Under the pieces are notes generated by a model, which was not told the DNA's origin, searched no databases, and was given only the letters and a program-made list of their open reading frames with translations. Positions 36,800 through 45,149 of a stretch of DNA of 64,000 bases are shown here, piece after piece (the stretch's first letter is position 1; each line of letters begins with the position of its first letter). A program made the position numbers and the translations under genes. This DNA comes from Candidatus Bodocaedibacter vickermanii (GTDB lineage Bacteria; Pseudomonadota; Alphaproteobacteria; UBA6184), in contig NZ_CP054719.1 of assembly GCF_014896945.1 (NCBI RefSeq), positions 791,153 to 855,152 of the forward strand, in the 5' to 3' direction.

Positions 36800-36835
36800 G
36801 CACGTGCGGGTTACTGGGGATTCTCTCGGTTTTAA

Positions 36836-36850
36836 ACAGCGTGACGCTGT
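36836..36850. repeat. Stem-TGA-stem palindrome (ACAGCG/CGCTGT)
   Basis: ACAGCGTGACGCTGT, outer pair A-T instead of C-G or G-C in sister copies, followed by the TAGATCCGATGTGATCTGACACGGATT unit also seen near 35600. Confidence 0.8.
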
Positions 36851-37072
36851 CTCCATTAGGTTAGATCCGATGTGATCTGACACGGATTTTATATAACTTA
36901 GCTCTGAAAGCCTTACACACAGCGCTTTCAAACAACAAAAGGAATTAAAACACACTCTTCAACAAAATATCTCAAAATCATTTTTCAACCCTAATGATCC
37001 TGCGCCCGAAATGGGTCAAAGCTGGGTTTAAATTCTGATATCTCAAATCCTCCTCAATCCAACATACCGGGT

Positions 37073-37105
37073 CCAGGGATCATCCCTGGCGCAACGTCAC
37101 GTTGC
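37073..37105. repeat. CCAGGGATCATCCCTGG box 3 plus stem-TCA-stem palindrome
   Basis: Box at 37073-37089, followed directly by GCAACGTCACGTTGC (37091-37105), which on the minus strand is GCAACG-TGA-CGTTGC. Compared with GCAGCG/CGCTGC at 36039, an inner G-C pair has become A-T on both arms. Confidence 0.8.
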
Positions 37106-37117
37106 CGTCAAAGGTGG

Positions 37118-37744
37118 TTAATTACTCCACTCAAATAGACAGCTGCCTTTTTTAGAATACGGATCTCCAAATGAATAATAGGGGCCATTAAAATCTTTAA
37201 TGTCTACCACTTCACCAACGATCTCTTTCATTTCAGAGTGATCCAAAAAATTAAGCGATCCGGGATAATCATGCTCTCTTATATGAATACCCTCAAACGA
37301 AATTTTGAAATTCCCCTCAATAAAAGTATAACGGCTTTCGTCACCCTCTTCTAGTTCATCATCTTCAGTATTTCTATGCGCCCTAATACAGACGTGAATT
37401 TCTTTGTCCACTATGTCTAATAAGTCTATCTGCAACCAATGTAATCCTTTGTGGGAATTATAATAGTATCCAAAATCTTCCTCGTTTGGATTTTCGCCCA
37501 TAGTCAACACAATGCTTTTACCTTTTAGCTGACCAAAGCTTCGAATACCAGCTATCCCCCTCCAATATGCATTAATACTACGCTCACCATCGTCAAATCT
37601 ACAGATTATAAACCAAACTACATAAGGCTCCTTATCTTTGGAAAACGCAACATGACCACTCATTGATCCCGTCCCAGAAACTGTTCGGACGCTTGTGAAT
37701 TGCCCTGATTGTAAACCACAGTTATGAATATCAACCAATCTCAC
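37118..37744 (-). CDS. Unknown protein behind rpsU
   Basis: About 208 residues, not recognised. Soluble, no signal peptide, acidic middle (NTEDDELEEGDE), and strand-like stretches (EPYVVWFIICRFDDGE, SIVLTMGENPN). No ATG is at the right place: GTG 37744 has GGGG five bases upstream and is preferred; a TTG at 37762 would lie in the terminator of rpsU. It must be read through that terminator or from a promoter I do not see. Its end is next to a palindrome box. Confidence 0.6.
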   Translation of the reverse strand: MRLVDIHNCGLQSGQFTSVRTVSGTGSMSGHVAFSKDKEPYVVWFIICRFDDGERSINAYWRGIAGIRSFGQLKGKSIVLTMGENPNEEDFGYYYNSHKGLHWLQIDLLDIVDKEIHVCIRAHRNTEDDELEEGDESRYTFIEGNFKISFEGIHIREHDYPGSLNFLDHSEMKEIVGEVVDIKDFNGPYYSFGDPYSKKGSCLFEWSN

Positions 37745-37762
37745 TCTTACCCCACAATACAA

Positions 37763-37787
37763 AAAACCCGCCGCAGCGGGTTTTAAA
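37763..37787 (-). terminator. Terminator of rpsU
   Basis: On the minus strand AAAACCCGC and GCGGGTTTTTTG form a strong stem with a T-tract, 15 bases after the rpsU stop; with T4 on the other side it may work both ways. Confidence 0.8.
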
Positions 37788-37800
37788 CAGATTTCTAAAA

Positions 37801-38004
37801 TTAGAATCCGTCGCGTTCTAAACGTTTACGCATTAACTTGCGCACACGTCTACCTGATTCTGCTGATTCGCGTTTGCGTTTTTCACAGGGTTTCTCGAAA
37901 GCACGACGCATTTTCATTTCACGAAAAACGCCTTCACGTTGAAGCTTTTTCTTCAAAGCTCTCAACGCTTGTTCCACGTTATTATCACGGACTAATACTT
38001 CCAT
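37801..38004 (-). CDS. rpsU: Ribosomal protein bS21
   Basis: 67 residues, strongly basic. The pattern [20 protein letters not shown] followed by [18 protein letters not shown] and an Arg/Lys-rich end is that of bS21, a 30S subunit protein near the 16S 3' end. GGGGGTGA lies just upstream of the ATG. Confidence 0.97.
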   Translation of the reverse strand: MEVLVRDNNVEQALRALKKKLQREGVFREMKMRRAFEKPCEKRKRESAESGRRVRKLMRKRLERDGF

Positions 38005-38033
38005 CTATGTCACCCCCTTTCATACAAATCTAA

Positions 38034-38110
38034 TGGCGCGCCCTGCAGGAGTCGAACCTGCGACAACCAGCTTAGAAGGCTGATGCTCTATCCAGCTGAG
38101 CTAAGGGCGC
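38034..38110 (-). tRNA. tRNA-Arg (TCT)
   Basis: 77-base cloverleaf on the minus strand: acceptor GCGCCCT/AGGGCGC, discriminator G, encoded CCA, anticodon loop CTTCTAA giving TCT, T loop TTCGACT. Confidence 0.97.
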
Positions 38111-38206
38111 AAAATACCATGAAACAACTATTAATAGGTTACGCGAAAATTGTCAAGGAAAGATTAACTCCTAATCTTTTTTTCTAAAGCATTAGGAGTT
38201 TTATAG

Positions 38207-39517
38207 TTAAAGCTTTGTGCTTTTGACCGATGCATTGACTTTTTCATCAATCTCACGACGAACTTTCTGGAATTTCGACAGATCATTTCCAGCCAGTTTA
38301 TTGGTTGAATTATGTAGCGATTTAGTCTTTGGATTAATCTGCGCACCATTCTTTTTTAACTCAAAGTGCAAATGCGGTCCGGTACTTGATCCAGTCGTTC
38401 CAACATACCCAATTGTTCTTCCTTGAGCTACTCGAACGCCAGGATGAATATGTTTTGCATAACCATTCAAATGTGCATACACTGTTGAATAGCCACCAGC
38501 ATGTTGAATTTCAATGTAATGACCATAATCACCATACCATGACGATCGCGTTACAACACCATCTGCGGCTGCAATTACCGGAGTCCCCTTCGGGGCAGCA
38601 AAATCTAACCCGCGATGGAACCGTGTATATCCATGTATCGGATGTAATCTAGGGCCATATCCAGAAGAAATTCTGGCGCCATTAATCGGAGTAGACATAA
38701 ATTGTTTTTTAACGCTTTGCGCATCTGCATAGTAGAACCCAACACCATTTTCAGTTTCAAATGAATATACAGGTCGGTTCTTACCTTTAATTTTTAAATT
38801 TGCATACAACAGGTTGCTAATATGTTCTTCACCAGTATCGGGATCTACACTTCGTTCAAAATAAACAGAAAACGAATCTCCCGCTTTAATATCACGTTGA
38901 AAGTCAACGTCATAACTATACGCAGCAATTAATTGTCGAATAACCGCATAGGGAACTTTCTTTTTAGCCGCATCAGCAAACAAACTTCCCTTAATCGGAA
39001 CGGTCACACATTCGGTAAGTTGTTTTAATTCTTTTTCTAACAACTTTGCCTGATAGTAACCGTCCTTATTCTTGATGACTTCTACCTGGCTACGCTTATC
39101 TTTCGCAACCGACAATCGTAACAACTCACTGGTTCCATCAGCGTTACCTTTAATTAGTAAACTAATCTTTTCGTTCACACGAATTTTTTTAGGGCTAACA
39201 TATTTAGAAAGTGCTTGAATAATCAGCAAGGATTGTTTTTTTGAAATCTTTTTTTCTTGTAGAATGTCAGCCAACGTATCGCCAGGCTCGACAGATACCA
39301 CAAAATTTTGTGGCATATCCGGAACAATAACAGTCGTCGTTGCTGATGTCGTTTTAGATAATTCTAAAGAATTTTCTGTAATAAATTGTAAGATTCGCTT
39401 TTCTTGCACAGGATCAACTTTGTTTGATGGCACCAATGACCAAAGCCCCAGCAGAACCAATCCACTGGCAGATCCTAATAAGAATACATTGTTTCGTAAC
39501 GTGTCTAAGATGTTCAT
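38207..39517 (-). CDS. M23-family murein peptidase with LysM-like domain
   Basis: 436 residues. An N-terminal membrane anchor (NNVFLLGSASGLVLLGLWSLV), a LysM-like/OapA-type segment (VEPGDTLADILQEKKISKK, about 85-130), then the lysostaphin-type zinc peptidase with RFHRGLDFAAPKGTPV (His and Asp ligands) and HLHFELKKNG (HxH). Similar proteins cut peptidoglycan cross-links during growth (MepM/Csd3 type). I start at ATG 39517 because GGGGAG lies upstream; the longer frame runs into tRNA-Pro and its extra residues are an artefact. Confidence 0.92.
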   Translation of the reverse strand: MNILDTLRNNVFLLGSASGLVLLGLWSLVPSNKVDPVQEKRILQFITENSLELSKTTSATTTVIVPDMPQNFVVSVEPGDTLADILQEKKISKKQSLLIIQALSKYVSPKKIRVNEKISLLIKGNADGTSELLRLSVAKDKRSQVEVIKNKDGYYQAKLLEKELKQLTECVTVPIKGSLFADAAKKKVPYAVIRQLIAAYSYDVDFQRDIKAGDSFSVYFERSVDPDTGEEHISNLLYANLKIKGKNRPVYSFETENGVGFYYADAQSVKKQFMSTPINGARISSGYGPRLHPIHGYTRFHRGLDFAAPKGTPVIAAADGVVTRSSWYGDYGHYIEIQHAGGYSTVYAHLNGYAKHIHPGVRVAQGRTIGYVGTTGSSTGPHLHFELKKNGAQINPKTKSLHNSTNKLAGNDLSKFQKVRREIDEKVNASVKSTKL

Positions 39518-39581
39518 ATAAAATAGTCTCCCCTTGGATACCCCATTAAGTATCATAGTGAACTTTTTATTCTTATTCAAG

Positions 39582-39658
39582 TGGTCGGGGTGAGAGGATT
39601 CGAACCTCCGGCCTCTTGCTCCCAAAGCAAGCGCGATACCAGGCTACGCTACACCCCG
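39582..39658 (-). tRNA. tRNA-Pro (TGG)
   Basis: 77-base cloverleaf on the minus strand: acceptor CGGGGTG/CACCCCG, discriminator A, encoded CCA, anticodon loop TTTGGGA giving TGG, T loop TTCGAAT. Confidence 0.97.
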
Positions 39659-39846
39659 TTGTGTATAGACATTAAAGCCCTTATCTCACATTCAAACATA
39701 AAATGCAACAACTTCGTGTCAACAGCCCCCATATTGACTACACTTCTTTAAATTAATTAATCAATTATTTATTTTTCATTAATGCCGATTAACCTGTTAA
39801 AAGGTGTGTTGAAAAAATCACGATTTATAATTTAACCACATTCTTC

Positions 39847-39876
39847 TTGATTAGTATGAAAAATCCGGATTATTCT
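39847..39876 (+). promoter_or_regulatory. Possible promoter of the HU gene
   Basis: TTGATT (39847-39852), 18 bases, TATTCT (39871-39876), 35 bases before the ATG. Confidence 0.35.
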
Positions 39877-39910
39877 TAATAAAAATTAATAATAAGAAAG
39901 GGTACCTCTA

Positions 39911-40186
39911 ATGAATACAACTGATCTAATTAATGTCGTTGCCACCGAAACGGGATTCACAAAAACTGATACAAAGAAATTAATCCAAACCCTATTTCAA
40001 GAACTTGCAAAGGGTCTAAAAAAGAATGAAGAAATTCGAGTAAGTGGATTCGGCACGTTCTATCAAAAGAAACGTGAAACTACCCAAGGACGCAATCCTC
40101 AAACTGGAGCGCCCATCACCATCCCAGCAGCAATACAAGCCAAATTTCGCCCAGCAAAAGAATTAAAAGAAACTATCAACGCCTAA
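39911..40186 (+). CDS. Histone-like DNA-binding protein HU
   Basis: 91 residues, standard HU/IHF size. The helical base (MNTTDLINVVATETGFTKTDTKKLI), the signature VSGFGTFYQKKRETTQGRNPQTG with the arm and the RNP motif, and a basic C-terminal helix. It bends and compacts DNA as a dimer. Whether it is HU or an IHF subunit is not certain; the arm fits HU. Single gene with its own terminator. Confidence 0.93.
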   Translation: MNTTDLINVVATETGFTKTDTKKLIQTLFQELAKGLKKNEEIRVSGFGTFYQKKRETTQGRNPQTGAPITIPAAIQAKFRPAKELKETINA

Positions 40187-40208
40187 TTATTAGGTTGATA
40201 GCCTTTGA

Positions 40209-40245
40209 ATCCCCCCCCCTATAGCTATATGCGGGGGATTTTTTT
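40209..40245 (+). terminator. Terminator of the HU gene
   Basis: ATCCCCC pairs with GGGGGAT over a loop containing TATAGCTATA, followed by seven T. The left arm has nine C, so several registers are possible. Confidence 0.85.
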
Positions 40246-40440
40246 ACTCATGGGATTTGTTAATAAACTTAGGAACTAACAATTATGACCCCCAATGCGT
40301 AAGCCGACGCAGAATGAGCAGTAAGTTTTTTGGGCAAAACATATTCTCTATAGCTAAACACCTTTAATTCTGACACAGTACTGAGAGAGTATTTTTATAC
40401 CTTACGGAAAATGTTCATAAAGATAAAAAATATCCACCTC

Positions 40441-40669
40441 GTCAATCTTTTGTTAACGTTTGTGAGGTATATTAGTTTTAGAGATCTCATACATTATTAT
40501 TTTAACCCACCATTTCGAGAAGAAATGACGGATTGTTTCGTCTATTTAGTCTCGATTTAGGGAGTGGGTTTTGTCCCCCCACCCGAAGGTCACTGAGGGT
40601 GACTGGGGCGGGGGGTGGTAAAAAAATCGTGTTAACTCAATCTTAACCTTTATTAACCCCAGATTAACC
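40441..40669 (+). repeat. Structured 230-bp repeat, copy D
   Basis: Subfamily 2, nearly the same as copy C. Clear nested stems: AACCCAC/GTGGGTT outside, TCGAGA/TCTCGA, then GACGGA/TTCGTC (loop TTGT); next the C-rich/G-rich hairpin with inner GGTCAC/GTGACT; then the tail TTAACCTTTATTAACC. Confidence 0.9.
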
Positions 40670-40712
40670 ACTGCGCTTTTTCTGATAATCTGTAATCAAA
40701 TACATGTGCCTT

Positions 40713-40789
40713 GCTATAATTAGAATGAGCCCCATTTTGGATGAACGTCCCACTTAAAAAACACCACAGCGAAAGATGCTAATTATAGC
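40713..40789. repeat. 11-bp inverted repeat pair
   Basis: GCTATAATTAG (40713-40723) and CTAATTATAGC (40779-40789) are perfect complements 55 bases apart. No gene lies between them. Confidence 0.6.
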
Positions 40790-40945
40790 CAATCACGAAA
40801 AAACGAACCTGTGAGCCTTGGGATCATCTCTATATTTACTGCACAAAACCCATGTTTTAGCACATCGAATCTACCTCAAGGGTACATCGTCACGCTATAT
40901 ATAGTGCGCGTCGATGGCGAAGGATACAAGCGCACACAATAAAGA

Positions 40946-40970
40946 CAAAAAAGGGGGCCAAAGCCCCCGT
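40946..40970 (-). terminator. Terminator of tolB
   Basis: On the minus strand GGGGGC-TTTG-GCCCCC followed by six T, 25 bases after the tolB stop. Confidence 0.85.
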
Positions 40971-40994
40971 TATCAATTTCTACAAGACACGTGT

Positions 40995-42308
40995 CTACAA
41001 ACTTGCAGACCATTCTGGATCTGTTGCATCTCTAGGTGTTAACATTTCCCGCTCATTAAACCCGGAAATATGAATGGAATAAATTCTTGCAATCTCAGTT
41101 TTTGTACGAGGATTAATCGGTGTGCGCCGTGTGTACATCACCATCTGACTATTAGGAGACCACGTGGGGGCTTCCACGAAAAAGCCCTGCGCCAATGTAC
41201 GCTCACCCGTGCCATCTGGCCTTAACACCCCCACATAAAACGTTCCCCCATGCGTTTTTGTAAACGCCAGATGTTGTCCATTAGGAGAAAACACAGGTGT
41301 ATAATATCGCCCTTGTCCAAACGTGATACGCTTTGCCGACTCTCCTTTGGTTTCGCCACTTCGATCCATAATATAAATCTGTGGTGTACCACTACGATCC
41401 GATACAAAGGCAATATGCTGACCATCGGGCGAATAATAAGGAGATGTATTTAGGGACGGAATTTTCGTTAACTGTTTTTTCTCGCGCGTCTTTAAATCCA
41501 TTTCATAAATATGAGAAACCATTCCTTCTGCAATACTAAATAATATTTTCTTTCCATCGGCTGAAAATCGCGGGGCATAACTCATCCCCTTAAATTTTCC
41601 AAGCAACTCTGTGGTATGTTCGTGAATATCATAGATAAAAACATTACCCGCATGATTCACTATACTAAAATATGCGACTTTGTTTCCGTCAGGAGAAAAT
41701 CGAGGTGTCATTACAAATGTACGACCCGATGTTAAATCACGATGATTCTCCCCGTCGCAATCCATTACAGCCAAACGTTTAATACGCTGATCAGCCCTAC
41801 CCATTTCTGAAACATAAGCTATTTTGGTTGTAAAGTACCCTTTTTCTCCTGTCAAACGCTCATAAATTGCGTTAGAAATCATATGGGCTAACTTTCTAAA
41901 ATCAGCTTTGTCAGCATGCATTTCTAAAGCAACCATTTGCTTTTCAGCAAATACGTCGACCAGCCTAAACGTAACAAACACCTTGCCGCTAGACTCTTTA
42001 ATTGTCCCGTATACTAACGCATCTATTTTAATTAAACGCCAATCTGAAAATCGAACTGATTTGTGAATCGATTCAGAATCTTGAATATATGCATCCTGAG
42101 GGATTGTTTTAAATAATCCTGAATTACCCAAATCGTTCGCTATAATCTGGCGAATATTTTTTCCTAAATCGCCATCTCCATTAAAATCAACTACAGCGAT
42201 TGGTATAGGGGAAAATATTCCTCGATTCACTTGAACTTTTAATAAACCACACACTGTGGAAATGTTAAATACCACAGACATTACACAGAAAAATAATACT
42301 TTTCTCAT
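40995..42308 (-). CDS. tolB: Tol-Pal periplasmic protein TolB
   Basis: 437 residues. Signal peptide (MRKVLFFCVMSVVFNISTVCG), an N-terminal alpha/beta domain with PIPIAVVDFNGDGDLGKNI, and a beta-propeller with repeated SPDG blades (FSPDGNKVAYFS, FSADGKKILFS, YSPDGQHIAFVSDRSGTPQIYIMD). It links Pal and TolA in outer-membrane constriction at division. tolQRA and pal are not next to it: a TPR protein lies upstream, so the tol cluster is broken up here. Confidence 0.95.
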   Translation of the reverse strand: MRKVLFFCVMSVVFNISTVCGLLKVQVNRGIFSPIPIAVVDFNGDGDLGKNIRQIIANDLGNSGLFKTIPQDAYIQDSESIHKSVRFSDWRLIKIDALVYGTIKESSGKVFVTFRLVDVFAEKQMVALEMHADKADFRKLAHMISNAIYERLTGEKGYFTTKIAYVSEMGRADQRIKRLAVMDCDGENHRDLTSGRTFVMTPRFSPDGNKVAYFSIVNHAGNVFIYDIHEHTTELLGKFKGMSYAPRFSADGKKILFSIAEGMVSHIYEMDLKTREKKQLTKIPSLNTSPYYSPDGQHIAFVSDRSGTPQIYIMDRSGETKGESAKRITFGQGRYYTPVFSPNGQHLAFTKTHGGTFYVGVLRPDGTGERTLAQGFFVEAPTWSPNSQMVMYTRRTPINPRTKTEIARIYSIHISGFNEREMLTPRDATDPEWSASL

Positions 42309-42347
42309 TAAAGAACCTCCTTATACGCGGCTATATTAACGCGTTTT

Positions 42348-45149
42348 CTAGTTGGTTGGAACTGCTTTTAATTGATTAAATAAATTTTCTATTTTATTGG
42401 TTTCATTAATTTCATTTGTGATCACTTGTCGCGTCAGCGTGTCGGACAAACTATTGTAAGGCTCTGTGGTCAGATCTTGCAACAAGACTTTATACTTTGA
42501 AAGCACCCCCTCATATTTCTGAAGGATCCCTTGAAGAGTAACTCTAGTTTTTTGCCTACCCACATTCTTTGAACGATATTTTTCCTCATTCAAAACCAAC
42601 GCCGCCGCCAAATGAACAATATATCTTTCTTTGCGTTCACTATCTAATTGGTTACCATGCACATCAATAAGCTCCTCCAGAGCATCTGCTGCACCCGACC
42701 AGTTTTTCTGCCCCCACAACAATGACGACTTTATCTTCAACCCTTCTAATGAATGGTTAACTTGTAAGAAAACCAAAGCTTCATCTTGTTTGTTTTTTAA
42801 TAATGAAAGTCGCGCTTTGAAAACTTGTATCTTTTCCATCTCACCTTTGGTCAACTTTCCACCTTTTTCAACTATCTCTATCAAATCTTTTGCTTTAGAC
42901 ATATCTTCATTTTTTATGTAAAAATCCAGCAATTGAAAAAATACCGCCTGTTGTTTTTTAGGCTTTAATCGAACTTCCTCTCTTCGGATATACATTTCTA
43001 TCAGTTGAATAGACTCTCCCAGCAACCCTATTCGCTGAACCTTTTGTGTCAAATCAAGAATAGTATCCGCTATATGTCCGCTTGATGGTAAATCGTCCAC
43101 AAACTCTGTAAGCAGTTGTAACGTAAAAATCAACCCACTTTTCTCAAGGGCTTTCTCTCGCATTAGCTCATACATTAAAGTTTGAATTTGAGGTTTTATT
43201 TTGAAATATGCTTTTGGATGAAATTTTTTATACATCACCGCAAGTTCCAGCCCATACAGATAATTGTTCGCACTTATGTGATATCTAAACAAATAATCTA
43301 ATACTTCTAAATGATACAAGCTCCCCTCAATAAGCGGTAAGATTATCTCTAATTTTTCTATATACTGAAGATGGTCTCTTTTCTTCCAATCAACCAAATC
43401 GCTTTCAAGAATAACACGCGCTTCTAATAATGGATCTTGAGTTTGACGTAACAGCCTTTTAAACTCTGACACTTCACTCTGCTTGTATTTTGTTTTTCTA
43501 ATTTTGGTATATAAAAACTGCTTTAATAAAACTGTCTCTGGAGAAAGTCGCGTTTCATTAGCTTTTTGAATAATAGCTTCAGCTAGATCAATATCATTTT
43601 GTAAGATCAATAGATCTGCCAAGGAAACCAACAGCATTGATTTCACAGGCTCTGGGAATGTATTAATGCTGTGACTTAAATACTCCCCCAGGAAATAAGG
43701 TATGACCTTTTGCTCTAATTTAGCCAAGGCAAACGCACACCAAGCCGCAGCTTCTAAATCCGCCTTGTGAAATGAAAACAGCTTATTAACAACATCAGCC
43801 TCAATAATTCCATCCACAATTCCAGCAATGCTACTTAATAAAGCTATAAACTCAGGATCAATTTCGGCAGATTCTTGCGATAACACTTTGGTTTCACTTG
43901 CCGCTTCAGATCCAAAACCGTTTGATAAGTACAATAAAATAAGATCAACGTGTTTTTGAATACTATTTTCATCCATGGACACGATACTACCCAACAACTT
44001 TTGTTTATAACGCCAAAATGGCTCGGACAAATCATGCCGACTAAAATCTATCTTTTTAGGTTGATCATGAGGCAGCGTACCTACATCAGATAATAATGTG
44101 ATAAAATCTCTATCCATTTCTATCGCTTCGGGAGTATCTGTCTTAAAAGCACCCCCCACCGACGTCGCCAAAACATTCACTTTTTGATGAGCAATCTGTA
44201 TTGGCACAAACACTTCTGGACTCAACGTACAAAAAACAGAAATTCCATTCACGTCCACCGGGTCAAACAACCCAGACCTGTTCATTTTGATTTTTTCAGT
44301 TCCATCTCGTATGAAAAATTGTGGGTTATTTCCATAGGGTAATGCTCGTTTGAAGTCTATTTTCCATCCATCATCTCCCTTAGATACAATCGGATTTGTA
44401 AAATCTTTTGCTGCTATCTGCAACACAAACGCACCACTTATTTTTAACAACTGAATAGAATATTTTTCTTCTATTTGTTTTTCAAGTATAGGGAGCTCAT
44501 CTTTTAAAATGACAATCCATATTTTTTTTTCATACTCATAAACAGCAATCGGAGCATCCTGGTATTTTAACAGAATCCCATTATCACCACTTGTGGTAAC
44601 AGTTGCCCCCATATCTGGCTTTAACTCACCAAGATAATCAGCGACTCTCCTAAATAAGTTTTGCAAATCAATCCCTGCGGCTTTAGCCTCGTCCTTTTTT
44701 TCAGCAACCGCTGTATGAGTTACTTTAATACTAGGATGGGGAACAAGCTTTAATTCTTGCCCCCCACCTTTATAAACATCCAGGTATGTTATATTGCCGT
44801 ATGATTTAGCTATAAAATTGCGATTAGGCGACACATTAATAGTCAGAACCGTTTGGTTGCCCTCCTGTCTATAAGAACTTCCAGGAAACACACTGATTAA
44901 ACGATCTAACAATAATTCAGATTTTTGAAAAAATCGAACCTCAAAACCTGTAGATTTTCGAACATAATCAAAATTAATCGGCTGTGGCCAAGTTAACGAC
45001 AATCTCACAAACTCAGGATGATCTCCAATTTGCACAGAAACTATTGCCGTGGAACTTGCATACGCGGATCCATATAAAATACACAGCCCAGCAAACAGCG
45101 ATGCTAACTTTGTTAGAGCCGCTTTAAATATTATGCGTCTCCCAAGCAA
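42348..45149 (-). CDS. Large exported TPR-like protein
   Basis: 933 residues. Signal peptide (about 1-31, ending GSAYASS), an N-terminal beta-rich part resembling an AMIN-type cell-wall domain (VSVQIGDHPEFVRLSLTWP, FEVRFFQKSELLLD; tentative), then from about residue 380 to 900 a long array of helix pairs with tetratricopeptide-like spacing. Probably a periplasmic scaffold for envelope proteins. It lies between pfkA (19-base overlap) and tolB (39-base gap) on the same strand, so it may work with Tol-Pal. Family name not recognised. Confidence 0.7.
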   Translation of the reverse strand: MLGRRIIFKAALTKLASLFAGLCILYGSAYASSTAIVSVQIGDHPEFVRLSLTWPQPINFDYVRKSTGFEVRFFQKSELLLDRLISVFPGSSYRQEGNQTVLTINVSPNRNFIAKSYGNITYLDVYKGGGQELKLVPHPSIKVTHTAVAEKKDEAKAAGIDLQNLFRRVADYLGELKPDMGATVTTSGDNGILLKYQDAPIAVYEYEKKIWIVILKDELPILEKQIEEKYSIQLLKISGAFVLQIAAKDFTNPIVSKGDDGWKIDFKRALPYGNNPQFFIRDGTEKIKMNRSGLFDPVDVNGISVFCTLSPEVFVPIQIAHQKVNVLATSVGGAFKTDTPEAIEMDRDFITLLSDVGTLPHDQPKKIDFSRHDLSEPFWRYKQKLLGSIVSMDENSIQKHVDLILLYLSNGFGSEAASETKVLSQESAEIDPEFIALLSSIAGIVDGIIEADVVNKLFSFHKADLEAAAWCAFALAKLEQKVIPYFLGEYLSHSINTFPEPVKSMLLVSLADLLILQNDIDLAEAIIQKANETRLSPETVLLKQFLYTKIRKTKYKQSEVSEFKRLLRQTQDPLLEARVILESDLVDWKKRDHLQYIEKLEIILPLIEGSLYHLEVLDYLFRYHISANNYLYGLELAVMYKKFHPKAYFKIKPQIQTLMYELMREKALEKSGLIFTLQLLTEFVDDLPSSGHIADTILDLTQKVQRIGLLGESIQLIEMYIRREEVRLKPKKQQAVFFQLLDFYIKNEDMSKAKDLIEIVEKGGKLTKGEMEKIQVFKARLSLLKNKQDEALVFLQVNHSLEGLKIKSSLLWGQKNWSGAADALEELIDVHGNQLDSERKERYIVHLAAALVLNEEKYRSKNVGRQKTRVTLQGILQKYEGVLSKYKVLLQDLTTEPYNSLSDTLTRQVITNEINETNKIENLFNQLKAVPTN

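Larger units (their letters stand above)
35037..37117. other. 2-kb gene-poor block of palindromic repeats
   Basis: No convincing protein gene on either strand. Contents: a TAGCCG/CGGCTA hairpin (35483-35502), two long related direct repeats (about 35565-35800 and 35875-36115), six or more stem-TGA-stem palindromes, CCAGGGATCATCCCTGG boxes, structured repeat copy C, and two promoter/terminator-like signals at 36481-36558 and 36750-36799. The stretch 36590-36740 is GC-richer than its surroundings. Confidence 0.75.
40246..40945. other. Gene-free region between HU and tolB
   Basis: 700 bases without a gene. It holds a degenerate TATAGCTAAACACC end-like sequence near 40364, structured repeat copy D (40441-40669), and an 11-bp inverted repeat pair (40713-40723 and 40779-40789). 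Confidence 0.7.

Noticed and set aside
36749..36955. Minus-strand frame of 68 codons
   Set aside because: It crosses a terminator hairpin and a repeat palindrome; composition is not protein-like.
39518..39625. N-terminal extension of the M23 peptidase (GARGRRFESSHPDH)
   Set aside because: It is the translation of tRNA-Pro; a good ribosome site supports ATG 39517 instead.
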